Origin: Hydrogenophilus sp.
GTDB lineage: Bacteria; Pseudomonadota; Gammaproteobacteria; Burkholderiales; Thiobacillaceae
Direction: 5' to 3'
Assembly (NCBI GenBank): GCA_020725265.1
Contig: DYFK01000005.1
Coordinates: 121,192 to 185,191 of the forward strand
Length of the DNA stretch: 64,000 nucleotides
Positions 38,401 to 44,953 of this stretch are shown piece by piece. A model generated the notes under the pieces. That model made no database searches. It was not told the DNA's origin and saw nothing but the letters and a program-made list of their open reading frames with translations. Position numbers and translations under genes: made by a program. Every line of letters starts with the position of its first letter. Position 1 is the first letter of the stretch.

Positions 38401-38477
38401 GACTGTTCCTCGGCCTGTTCGCGCTGGCGTTCGCCATCGGCGTGCTGGCGCCGATCATCCGGAATTGCCTTGGCTGA
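35454..38477 (+). CDS. Large patatin-like phospholipase with C-terminal membrane helices
   Basis: Patatin-like proteins are acyl hydrolases with a Ser-Asp dyad. In this 1007-residue protein the oxyanion loop is MNGGVSLAIWIGG (about 19-31), the nucleophile Ser is in SGTSAGG (about 63-69), and the Asp is in VVDGGVLDNNP (about 253-263). A long helical region follows (about 330-880), as in DUF3376-bearing patatins. Two hydrophobic segments near the C-terminus (about 935-1000) suggest membrane anchoring. GCGGAGG precedes the ATG. It closes a three-gene hydrolase run. Confidence 0.85.
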   Translation: MNTPQEDRFHQQELRIALVMNGGVSLAIWIGGVTREINRLTRGESVYGHLCRALYLKPRVDIISGTSAGGINGALLALAMSQGKPLDPLRDIWLDQGDILALLRKPMESDPPSLLDGGYFYRAMVDGFQKIRDQQGSGMQPVERVPIELTLTTTVLHGEVSDFPDDAGAVIRDITHRGLLKFQRGPDLAIDDFATPDIVLKLGAAARATASFPGAFEPFYLPGAREKISAGGRPVPCLKSHANFNRDWETGRYVVDGGVLDNNPLESAIEAVFRQRAEGEVRRVLAYVVPDPGYIPDPPPQEPDKIPSILSTALASLVSIPRVESVSDQLRAIAEHNQRVSRQRDTRMLVARSLEWSRARDVAEAVFDGYRLRRMQSAADYIAQAMVKGAARHRDASGQGIALGRRARERIAEALQQTPDLPWLPKRFDDAMDQDTWHWGLITLENVMATLLDLLRRGMALVPARRDTPSDESWHAFARARRAAYDLVAELADLRRRDIGHWENRGRELAPRLAALERGGESAWLEHLLREEMRIWVRLFDPDADDDAANRPPRAFAVLAGKIGALFLDSLPLLRGTRALGMPMRGAGKFADLNTLLDFFDPTRDESTMPGLSDAWRRLLTLEIVYYAFGANPTRDQRLELVQFSANVPTAFNGPNRLEQKLAGVQVAHFGAFYKRSWRINDWMFGRLDGAERLIRLLLDPGRIARLYGDQPAARPGDNTEAVLSVLWDAVFHGIAREDDLTFLNRRWDERLPDMRRELAFLEPGTGQAGSLDESLPESLPECGAMVRERLHLDILRQELPALANAIGDDEVDGADHQGNGSKFLKRFRAALFPDGYRPGGQAPRIGVDDGLPTGQLVELFRGAKVGEEKIPKEIGTDRFTLLVSRTAAVAVSALSGKGSGLKWLGTLFKSLRAPLLALDILVQALLKRGRVFVSLYAMAMAASLMVLLSGPLADARWPEWVVYGSGFILTTGLFVLLRRHPGLFLGLFALAFAIGVLAPIIRNCLG

Positions 38478-38489
38478 GGAAGGACGGGT

Positions 38490-38768
38490 TCGGGAGGATT
38501 CCGGATGTCGATACAGGTTCATCACCGCAACTATCCAGATGCGGTTTTCCTCCGCTGCATAGAGCACACCATTGGGAAAGCGATGTACCAAAGCTCACCG
38601 AATCTCACCGTCCAACACCTGTCAGGCCAGGGGATAAGCCAGAATGCGCTGAATCGCGGCCCGGACCTCGGTGGAGAAATCCAGTCCAAGCCCCGGCGCG
38701 CGTTCTTCGTAGTACGCGATGGCTTCCAGAAACTCCGCTTCCGCCTCCGGGCGGAAGTCGAAGTTCAT
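38490..38768 (-). pseudogene. Broken ParE/RelE-type toxin gene with two in-frame TGA stops
   Basis: Translation from the ATG at 38768 gives a normal ParE N-terminus (AEAEFLEAIAYYEERAPGLG) that stops at TGA 38622-38624 after ILAYPLA. The same frame continues with a second TGA at 38595-38597 and then the typical ParE C-terminus VHRFPNGVLYAAEENRI-W-IVAVMNLYRHPES. The first TGA sits where the family has Trp (TGG), the second where it has Arg. The natural stop is also lost near the patatin gene end. The ATG overlaps the intact antitoxin's stop as ATGA. Confidence 0.8.
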
Positions 38769-38989
38769 TTCGTGTAAAGCTGGCGTATCCGCTCGAACAC
38801 GACTTCGCCAGCCACGCACTCCACCCGCCCAGAGCGCAGTTCATCCAATCGGCGACGCGCCACGGATGACCAAGCCTTATCCACCTCAGTCCCCGGCGGA
38901 TTAAGACTGGACAGCAGGTTTTCCACCATGCGGGTACGCTCTTCCACCGGCAGGGAAACCGCTTCGGCAATCAATTCGCTGGTTTTCAT
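38765..38989 (-). CDS. Addiction-module antitoxin (TIGR02574-like)
   Basis: This 74-residue protein (start [29 protein letters not shown]) looks like the small helical antitoxins that pair with ParE/RelE toxins. It is intact, and its stop overlaps the ATG of the broken toxin gene by four bases, the usual antitoxin-toxin order. With the toxin disrupted it is probably an orphan. Confidence 0.78.
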   Translation of the reverse strand: MKTSELIAEAVSLPVEERTRMVENLLSSLNPPGTEVDKAWSSVARRRLDELRSGRVECVAGEVVFERIRQLYTK

Positions 38990-38999
38990 CTGGCCTCAT

Positions 39000-39215
39000 T
39001 GAACCAAGCCCGAGTCGAGTCCATCAGCCAATTTGAGCATGTGTTCCTCGTCCAGGCTGAGGAACATCGCCACCTCGTCGATACGGTTGATGAACTCGGG
39101 ACGAAAATGAATTTGACTTCGCCCATGACCACGCCGCGGCCCTGGCTGTCGGTCATGCGCCCGTCGTCCAGCACTTGCAGGAGCACGTTGAAAACGTCCG
39201 GGTGGACCTTCCCAA
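39000..39215 (-). pseudogene. clpB: Decayed fragment of clpB
   Basis: Bases 39134-39215 read as the ClpB segment [18 protein letters not shown], and bases 39036-39131 read as [21 protein letters not shown]. These are joined with roughly 130 bp of clpB missing between them. Compared with intact clpB at 54281-56890 this scrap is clearly more diverged than the 41489-41978 copy and has lost its 3' end. It marks an older event at the same locus. Confidence 0.75.
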
Positions 39216-39232
39216 CACCCGATTGAATGTTT

Positions 39233-39264
39233 ATTCAGCGTATTGGCTGAATCCCATATTGGGA
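39233..39264. promoter_or_regulatory. Two palindromes in the higBA promoter (likely HigA operators)
   Basis: ATTCAG-CGTATTGG-CTGAAT (39233-39252) and TCCCA-TAT-TGGGA (39252-39264) are perfect inverted repeats. They overlap the only likely promoter of the higB gene, which starts 13 bp downstream. HigA-type antitoxins usually repress their own operon at such sites. Confidence 0.6.
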
Positions 39265-39277
39265 CTAACATCGGAGC

Positions 39278-39583
39278 ATGCGCATCGTGGCCATCAAGAA
39301 CCTCCGCGATTTCTGGATTCGACATCCCGCTGCCAAGCCACATCTGGAGGCATGGATCGATGAAGCGCGAAAAGCGGCGTGGAAGCGGCCTTCGGACATC
39401 AAGGCGATGTTCCGCAACGCCAGCATCCTGAAAAACCGCCGCGTGGTGTTCAACATCAAAGGCAACAACTACCGCCTGATCGTTGCCGTGGCCTACCGCT
39501 TCGGCGCGCTCTACATCAAATTCATCGGCACCCATGCGGAATACGACGCCATCGACGCCGAAACAGTGGAACAGGAGTTATGA
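39278..39583 (+). CDS. higB: HigB-type mRNA interferase toxin
   Basis: HigB toxins of the RelE superfamily cleave translated mRNA on the ribosome. The intact 101-residue protein has HPAAKPHLEAWIDEARKAAW, the WKRPSDIK segment, FNIKGNNYRLIVAV and YIKFIGTHAEYD, characteristic of the HigB group. The ATG overlaps no other gene and lies behind two palindromes. Its TGA overlaps the higA ATG (ATGA). Of three toxin genes in this part of the island, this is the only one that looks functional. Confidence 0.9.
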   Translation: MRIVAIKNLRDFWIRHPAAKPHLEAWIDEARKAAWKRPSDIKAMFRNASILKNRRVVFNIKGNNYRLIVAVAYRFGALYIKFIGTHAEYDAIDAETVEQEL

Positions 39584-39963
39584 ACATGGACATCCACCCC
39601 ATCCGTTCCGAAGATGACTACCGCGCCGCGATGCGGGAAATCTCCGCTTACTTCGACAACGAACCCGAACCCGACACCCCGGAAGGCGACCGCTTCGACA
39701 TCCTGCTCACCTTGGCGGAAGCCTACGAGGCCAAGCACTTCCCCGTGGACTTGCCGGACCCGGTAGAAGCCATCAAATTCCGTATGGAACAGGGTGGACT
39801 GACGCCCAAAGACCTGGAACCGATGATCGGCCGAATGAACCGGGTGTATGAAATCCTCAACCGGAAACGGCCGCTGACGCTGGCGATGATCCGCAAACTG
39901 CATGAAGGATTGGGGATACCGGCGGAGAGTTTGATCAAACCTGTCGGTGAAGCGCGGTTGTGA
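39580..39963 (+). CDS. higA: HigA-type antitoxin with XRE helix-turn-helix
   Basis: It neutralises HigB and represses the operon. The 127-residue protein has an acidic N-terminal half (about 1-60) and a C-terminal HTH (GLTPKDLEPMIGRMNRVYEIL, then RPLTLAMIRKLHEGLGIP). It starts in ATGA overlap with higB and has AGGAG upstream of the ATG. Toxin-first order is typical of higBA. Confidence 0.88.
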   Translation: MNMDIHPIRSEDDYRAAMREISAYFDNEPEPDTPEGDRFDILLTLAEAYEAKHFPVDLPDPVEAIKFRMEQGGLTPKDLEPMIGRMNRVYEILNRKRPLTLAMIRKLHEGLGIPAESLIKPVGEARL

Positions 39964-39965
39964 TG

Positions 39966-40430
39966 TCAGTCCCGTGGGCCGGACTTCAAACGCCGCAACA
40001 TGGCCTTGTCCAACACGTCCTTTTCCCGGTAATCCGTCTTGGCCTTGAGCAGGCCATCGATGTTGAGGACAGGGATGGCGACACCCTCCAGTTCCAGCAG
40101 CCGGACATGGGGTTGAAGGCTTTCGAAGGTCTCGCCATTCACCGCGAACAGGATGTCGACGACGATACGATCGGCAACGCGGATGTTCTCCACGTCGGGT
40201 TCGTTGGCTTCCCGGCTGAACCAGGCCGGGTCGATTTCCTTGGCCGAGTCCAGGAAATCCAGGCTTTCGATCAAACGCTGGCCGTTGATGACATCGAAGG
40301 GCACCAGGATGTCCACATCCTCGGTGGCCCGCACGATGCCATTGAGGCGCACAGCATGACCGCCCACCAGGATGTAACGGACCCCTTGGGCTTGCAGTGC
40401 CCGGCAGACTTCAATCAGGTCGCTTTGCAT
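39966..40430 (-). CDS. Nucleotidyltransferase-fold protein (MNT/AbiEii-like)
   Basis: The 154-residue protein has the nucleotidyltransferase beta signature GGHAVRLNGIVRATEDVDILV (G-G, then D-x-D at about residues 39-41) and a later acidic DRIVVDILF strand. Such small transferases act as toxins or antitoxins, for example by adding nucleotides to tRNA or partner proteins. It overlaps a 74-residue small protein by 20 bp, so the pair is co-translated. It is convergent with higA, with two bases between stops. Confidence 0.75.
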   Translation of the reverse strand: MQSDLIEVCRALQAQGVRYILVGGHAVRLNGIVRATEDVDILVPFDVINGQRLIESLDFLDSAKEIDPAWFSREANEPDVENIRVADRIVVDILFAVNGETFESLQPHVRLLELEGVAIPVLNIDGLLKAKTDYREKDVLDKAMLRRLKSGPRD

Positions 40431-40635
40431 GCTGCTGGAACCAGGCCTGGCGCTTGCGTTCCTTTTCCGCATCCATGGCTTCGAAAAATTCGTGGGTGCC
40501 ACGAAAAACGCCCCGGGGCTGGAAATCGGGCATACCGGGCAAGCGCGTCATGGCATCCAGCCGAACACCCCGTTCCTGGGCTTCCTGGGGGCTTGCCGCG
40601 AGCTCCGTCCATCGGGCATTTCCGACCACGCGCAT
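40411..40635 (-). CDS. Small protein encoded with the nucleotidyltransferase
   Basis: I do not recognise a family. The 74-residue product (MRVVGNARWTELAAS start) is charged, with KERKRQAWFQQH near the end and no membrane segment. The ATG at 40635 has AAGGA about eight bases upstream, supporting it over an earlier in-frame ATG. Its 20-bp overlap with the nucleotidyltransferase start suggests a two-gene module in which one protein controls the other. Confidence 0.65.
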   Translation of the reverse strand: MRVVGNARWTELAASPQEAQERGVRLDAMTRLPGMPDFQPRGVFRGTHEFFEAMDAEKERKRQAWFQQHAKRPD

Positions 40636-40720
40636 CCGTCCATCCTTTCGTCGTCCCGCCAGGGCGGCGGGTGGGCGGCCCAAGCATAGCAGCCCACCCG
40701 TTCGGGCTCACACCAACATC

Positions 40721-40764
40721 ACATGTCCGGGTGCAAGCATTCGTGTGCGTCAACCCCGACATGT
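40721..40764. repeat. Inverted repeat upstream of the broken RelE toxin gene
   Basis: ACATGTCCGGG (40721-40731) is mirrored by CCCCGACATGT (40754-40764), ten of eleven positions, with 22 bp between. It lies in the gap between divergent genes and upstream of an AT-rich likely promoter (TTAACAACTTTCGTCAATAAAT). It may be an operator for the antitoxin at 41063-41419 or an element end. Confidence 0.4.
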
Positions 40765-40809
40765 CAATCATTACTTAACAACTTTCGTCAATAAATTTAA
40801 CATCCCGGC

Positions 40810-41066
40810 ATGCTGACGTTGCGCTTCGCCAAGCCTGTCATCAAAACTCTGCTCAAAATGCCGGTAGGCATTGCCAAACGAATGCGCGCGGAGCTTGAGG
40901 CCGTCGCCGCCAATCCGGCGGCCTATCGCGGAGATTGGAAGCCACTGCACGGCTCGGACTTCTGGCGTCTGAGGGGGGAGACTGGCGGGCAATCTGCGAT
41001 GTGCGGAACGGAGAACTGATATTGCTGGTGGTCAAGATTGCAGCTAGAGGAGATGCCTACAAATGA
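40810..41066 (+). pseudogene. Frameshifted RelE/ParE-family toxin gene
   Basis: The ATG at 40810 begins LTLRFAKPVIKTLLKMPVG and runs to GSDFWRLR, a normal RelE-type start, then leaves frame in a run of six G (40973-40978). One extra G would restore GDWRAICDVRNGELILLVVKIAARGDAYK as a complete 85-residue toxin ending at TGA 41064-41066. That stop overlaps the antitoxin ATG as ATGA. It is either a real inactivating deletion or a homopolymer error. Confidence 0.8.
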
Positions 41067-41419
41067 GCGCACAAATCATCGAACTGAACGGCGTACCCAC
41101 TTTTGCGGTGGTGCCGATAGCTGAATGGAATGCCTTGCTGGCCCGCCTGGAAGAGGTGCAGGACATCGCCGACGCCAAAGCGGCGCGAGAAAGTGAGCGC
41201 TTTCCCGCCGAGTTTGCCGATCGTCTGCTATCTGGCGAAACGCCGCTGCGGGTCTGGCGCAACTATCGTGGCCTGACCTTGCAGTCGCTGGCGGAGGCCT
41301 GTGGTGTGACGCGCCAGATGCTGTCGATGATCGAACACGGCAAGGCCAAGCCATCGGCAGACCTGCTTGGCAAGCTGGCTGGCGCGCTCGGTTGCGACAT
41401 GGATGACCTGCACGCCTGA
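41063..41419 (+). CDS. XRE-type antitoxin with a PHD-like N-terminal region
   Basis: The 118-residue protein has an N-terminal segment resembling PHD/YefM antitoxins (IIELNGVPTFAVVPIAEWNALL) and a C-terminal XRE helix-turn-helix (about 62-118; LTLQSLAEACGVTRQMLSMIEHG). It starts in ATGA overlap with the frameshifted RelE-type toxin. It is intact and probably represses this module. A perfect hairpin terminator follows 26 bp downstream. Confidence 0.85.
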   Translation: MSAQIIELNGVPTFAVVPIAEWNALLARLEEVQDIADAKAARESERFPAEFADRLLSGETPLRVWRNYRGLTLQSLAEACGVTRQMLSMIEHGKAKPSADLLGKLAGALGCDMDDLHA

Positions 41420-41445
41420 GAAGCTGTCGGCACGCTTCATCCAGA

Positions 41446-41473
41446 AAAACGCCCGCTTGCAAGCGGGCGTTTT
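41446..41473. terminator. Bidirectional rho-independent terminator
   Basis: AAAACGCCCGCTT and AAGCGGGCGTTTT form a perfect 13-bp hairpin with a GC loop, giving T-runs on both strands. It serves the antitoxin gene on the plus strand and, on the minus strand, lies 15 bp beyond the clpB remnant stop. It was probably the original clpB terminator. Confidence 0.85.
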
Positions 41474-41488
41474 CGTTTCGGATCGGGT

Positions 41489-41978
41489 TTACACCACCTC
41501 CGCCTCCATCACCTGCTCGAAAGTGATCCGCCCGTCCACCACATCCACCCGGATGATGTCCTTGGGGGCGAAGCGGCCGGAGAGGATTTCCTTGGCCAGG
41601 GGGTTTTCGATCCGTTGCTGGATGGCCCGTTTCAGGGGCCGGGCGCCGAACACCGGGTCGAAGCCTTCCCGGGCCAGTTCCAGCAGGGCCGCGTCGCTGA
41701 CTTCCAGCTTCATGTCCATCTGGGCCACGCGCTTTTCCAGGTAGTGGAGCTGGATGCGGGCGATGTTGGCGATATGTTCCTCGCCCAGGCTGTGGAACAC
41801 CACCACCTCGTCGATGCGGTTGATGAACTCGGGACGGAAGTAGGTTTTGACTTCACCCATCACAGCCAGCTTGATGACCTGGTAGTCGTCGCCGGCCATG
41901 CTCTGGATCATCTGGCTGCCCAGATTGCTGGTCATGACGATGACGGTGTTCTTGAAGTCCACGGTGCGGCCTTGGCCA
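41489..41978 (-). pseudogene. clpB: Orphaned 3' end of clpB (direct repeat copy 1)
   Basis: These 490 bp match the final 490 bp of intact clpB (54281-54770) with 15 mismatches by my count, including a 302-bp identical stretch (41529-41830). They encode ClpB residues from about 707 to the stop codon. Upstream the homology ends abruptly at 41978 and the frame runs into unrelated sequence, so no ClpB can be made. It is the displaced host end, or an earlier one, left when the defence island entered. Confidence 0.93.
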
Positions 41979-42022
41979 GATTCAGCGCAGTGGCAGCGCA
42001 AAAACCTCTTGGTTTCCCAGGG

Positions 42023-42049
42023 TTGAAGTACCCACAAACGCGCTATAGA
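42023..42049 (+). promoter_or_regulatory. Possible sigma-70 promoter for hsdR
   Basis: TTGAAG (42023-42028) and TATAGA (42044-42049) resemble -35 and -10 boxes with a 15-bp spacer, shorter than the ideal 17. They lie in the 102-bp gap between the clpB remnant and the hsdR GTG. The assignment is weak but this gap must hold the promoter. Confidence 0.35.
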
Positions 42050-42080
42050 GTCCATCGGCCAGGGTGGAGACAACAAATCC

Positions 42081-44810
42081 GTGAATTACAGAACCAGCAC
42101 AGAGCAAGAAACCCGGGGTCGTTTGATCGACCAAGACTTGGCACGTGCTGGCTGGAGTGCGGCGAAACGGACGCTCATCGAAGAATTTGCCGTAGGAATC
42201 CAATCGGATGATCCACGCAATCACCCGGAATTTGCGGACTACGCCCTCCTGGGTAGCGATGGAACCCCCATTGCCATTGTTGAAGCCAAACGCAGCAGCC
42301 GCGACGAACTGGCCGGGAAACGCCAAGCCTCTGACTATGCCGACCGCATCAAGGCCCGCTTCGGCCAAGACCCTTTCATCTTCCTGAGCAACGGCCAGAC
42401 CATCCAGTTCTGGGATCGGGACCATTTTCCCCCGCGCAAGATCGCTGGCTTCTACACCCGTGATGACCTGGAACGCCTACGCCACCAAAGACGTTTCGCC
42501 GAACCGCTCGGCACCGTCGCCATCAACCCCGACATCGCCGGTCGCGATTACCAGAACGAAGCCATCCGCCGCGTTACCGAAGGAATCGAAGCCCCCCAAC
42601 GCCGCTTCCTATTGGTCATGGCCACCGGCACCGGCAAGACTCGCACCACCATCGCCCTGGTGGATGTGCTGCTCCGCGCCAAGCGTGTTCAGCGCGTCCT
42701 GTTCCTCGCCGACCGGCGGGAGCTGGTGCGCCAGGCCATGGGTGAATTCAAGTCCCACCTACCCAATGAGAGTCTGGCCCGCATCGAAGGCGGCGACACC
42801 TCCGGCGCGCGCATCCAGTTCGCCACCTACCCCAGCATGATGCAGGTCTATCAGCGGCTCTCGGTCGGCTACTACGACCTCATCATCGCGGATGAAAGCC
42901 ACCGTTCCATCTACCAACGCTACAAGGCGCTGTTCGACCACTTTGACGCGATCCAACTGGGTCTGACAGCCACCCCCACCGATTACATCGACCACAACAC
43001 CTTCGAGCTGTTCGACTGTGGCGACGGCGCGCCCACCTATTACTACAGCTACGAGCAAGCCATTGCCGACGGCAATCTGGTCAACTACCGGGTGCTGGAC
43101 GCCCAGACCAATTTCCAGATCAAGGGCATCCAGGGCGACGCCCTGCCCGAACCCCTCAAGCAAATGGCCCTCGACCAGGGCGTGGACCCGGACGAACTGG
43201 ATTTCGACGGCAGCGATATCGAGAAAGGCGTCATCAACCAGGGCACCAACGACGCCATGGTTCGCGAATTCATGGACAAATGCCGCAAAGACGTGAGGGG
43301 CCTGCCCCACAAATCCATCGTCTTCGCCGTCAGCCATGCCCACGCCAAGCGGCTCTATGAGAGCTTCAACCGCCTCTACCCCGAATGGCAACGCCAGGGC
43401 CTGGCGGAGATCATCGACAGCCACATGGAACGGGCCGACGCCACCCTGGACGACTTCAAATTCAAGACCATGCCCCGGGTCGCCATCTCCGTGGACATGC
43501 TCGACACCGGCATCGACATCCCCGGCATCCAGAACCTGGTCTTTGCCAAGCCCGTGTTCAGCCGGGTCAAGTTCTGGCAGATGATCGGCCGTGGCACCCG
43601 CCTGCACGCGGACAAGGCCACCGGCCAGGCCAAGAAGGATTTCCTGATCATCGACCACTGGAAGAACTTCGCCTACTTCAAGCTCAACCCGGAAGGCGAG
43701 GTGGACCACCCCAGCGAACCCCTGCCGGTGCGTCTGTTCCGCCTGCGGCTGGAGAAATGGCAACTGCTCCACGCCCAGGGGCGTGAGGCCCAGCCCACCG
43801 TCGCCGACCTACAAGCCATGCTGGCCGAACTGCCCCGGCAGAGCATCGATGTCCGCCCCCGTCGGGAGGAGATCGATGCCCTCCTCCAACACTGGCCTCT
43901 ACCGGATCAAGCCACCATCGAGCACCTGGGCCGGCAGATCGCCCCCCTCATGCGCTTGGCGCCCTTCCTCGCCCTGGACGAACTGCTATTCCGCATCTGG
44001 TGCGAGCGCCTCACGGTCGCCTGGCTGAAATCCGACCCTGGGGAACTAACAAAGGTCGCCGAACGTATCCGGGAAGCCATCGCCCGCCTGGCCGACAACA
44101 TCCCCGCCGTGCGCAATGTCGCGGAACAACGCGCCTGGGTCCTATCAGCCGCCTTCTGGGCACATCTGGACATGGATCGGTTGGCCATGCTGCAAGCCAC
44201 CTTCGCGCCCCTCATGCGCTACCGCCTGGCCAACCCCGGCAACACCGTGGAAATCAACCTGCCGGACAGCATCACCCAGCGCAACTGGATCATCTACGGC
44301 CCCACCGGCGAAGGCGCCTTCGCCGCCAGCTATCGGGAACAAGTGGAAGCTTTGGTGCGCCGTCTGGCCGAACAAATGCCGGAACTCGCCCGCCTCAAGA
44401 ACGGCGAACCCCTAAGCGACGATGAACTGGAACGCATCGGCGAAACCCTCAACCAAGCCGACCTGTTCGTCACCGAAGACACATTGCGCCGCGCCTTTGA
44501 AGCCCCCGCCGCCAACCTCGCTGATTTCCTGCGCCACATCCTCTGCCAGGACGCCCGCTTGCCCAATCGGGAGGAACGCATCAATGCCTCCTTCGATGCC
44601 TTCATTGCCCAACACGGCTATCTGCGCGCCAACCAGTTGAACTACCTGCGTGCGGTGAAAGCCGCCGTGCTCCGCCATGGCCGCATCACCCGCGCCACCC
44701 TCAGCGAACCGCCGCTATCCCGCATTGCCCGTGTCGAAGCCCTGTTCCCGCCCCAGGACATCGAAGAACTCATCGCCTTCGCCAACCAACTGGTGGACGA
44801 AGCCGCCTAA
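42081..44810 (+). CDS. hsdR: Type I restriction enzyme, R subunit (EcoEI-like)
   Basis: HsdR is the motor-nuclease of type I restriction: it translocates and cuts DNA lacking the host methylation. The 909-residue protein has an N-terminal nuclease core (Asp53, Glu68, Lys70 in [19 protein letters not shown]). Its superfamily 2 helicase has Walker [10 protein letters not shown] (about 181-189), DESH (about 270), and motif [12 protein letters not shown]-terminal EcoEI-type domain follows. The start is GTG with GGTGGAG upstream. It is the first gene of the defence cluster. Confidence 0.95.
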   Translation: MNYRTSTEQETRGRLIDQDLARAGWSAAKRTLIEEFAVGIQSDDPRNHPEFADYALLGSDGTPIAIVEAKRSSRDELAGKRQASDYADRIKARFGQDPFIFLSNGQTIQFWDRDHFPPRKIAGFYTRDDLERLRHQRRFAEPLGTVAINPDIAGRDYQNEAIRRVTEGIEAPQRRFLLVMATGTGKTRTTIALVDVLLRAKRVQRVLFLADRRELVRQAMGEFKSHLPNESLARIEGGDTSGARIQFATYPSMMQVYQRLSVGYYDLIIADESHRSIYQRYKALFDHFDAIQLGLTATPTDYIDHNTFELFDCGDGAPTYYYSYEQAIADGNLVNYRVLDAQTNFQIKGIQGDALPEPLKQMALDQGVDPDELDFDGSDIEKGVINQGTNDAMVREFMDKCRKDVRGLPHKSIVFAVSHAHAKRLYESFNRLYPEWQRQGLAEIIDSHMERADATLDDFKFKTMPRVAISVDMLDTGIDIPGIQNLVFAKPVFSRVKFWQMIGRGTRLHADKATGQAKKDFLIIDHWKNFAYFKLNPEGEVDHPSEPLPVRLFRLRLEKWQLLHAQGREAQPTVADLQAMLAELPRQSIDVRPRREEIDALLQHWPLPDQATIEHLGRQIAPLMRLAPFLALDELLFRIWCERLTVAWLKSDPGELTKVAERIREAIARLADNIPAVRNVAEQRAWVLSAAFWAHLDMDRLAMLQATFAPLMRYRLANPGNTVEINLPDSITQRNWIIYGPTGEGAFAASYREQVEALVRRLAEQMPELARLKNGEPLSDDELERIGETLNQADLFVTEDTLRRAFEAPAANLADFLRHILCQDARLPNREERINASFDAFIAQHGYLRANQLNYLRAVKAAVLRHGRITRATLSEPPLSRIARVEALFPPQDIEELIAFANQLVDEAA

Positions 44811-44828
44811 ACCCATGCCACCCACTTC

Positions 44829-44927
44829 CGTCATTCCCGCGCAGGCGGGAATCCAGTTCCAAAATCTGATTGCCGTTCATGGCCATTCAGACCAGAGCAC
44901 TGGATTCCCGCATTCTCGGGAATGACG
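44829..44927. repeat. REP-like inverted-repeat element between hsdR and hsdM
   Basis: CGTCATTCCCGCGCAGGCGG (continuing GAATCCAGT) and the facing ACTGGATTCCCGCATTCTCG (continuing GGAATGACGG) are inverted copies about 29 bp long separated by about 40 bp. Each arm is itself a small palindrome. This is the layout of paired REP/BIME elements or a small MITE. It fills most of the 143-bp gap and may adjust expression downstream of hsdR. Confidence 0.8.
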
Positions 44928-44953
44928 GCCTAAGCCAATAACGGAAGCCCTGA

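Noticed and set aside
38490..38768. TGA read as tryptophan or selenocysteine in the ParE gene
   Set aside because: TGA is used as an ordinary stop throughout the window, the second TGA corresponds to Arg rather than Trp, and no SECIS-like need exists; point-mutation decay is simpler.
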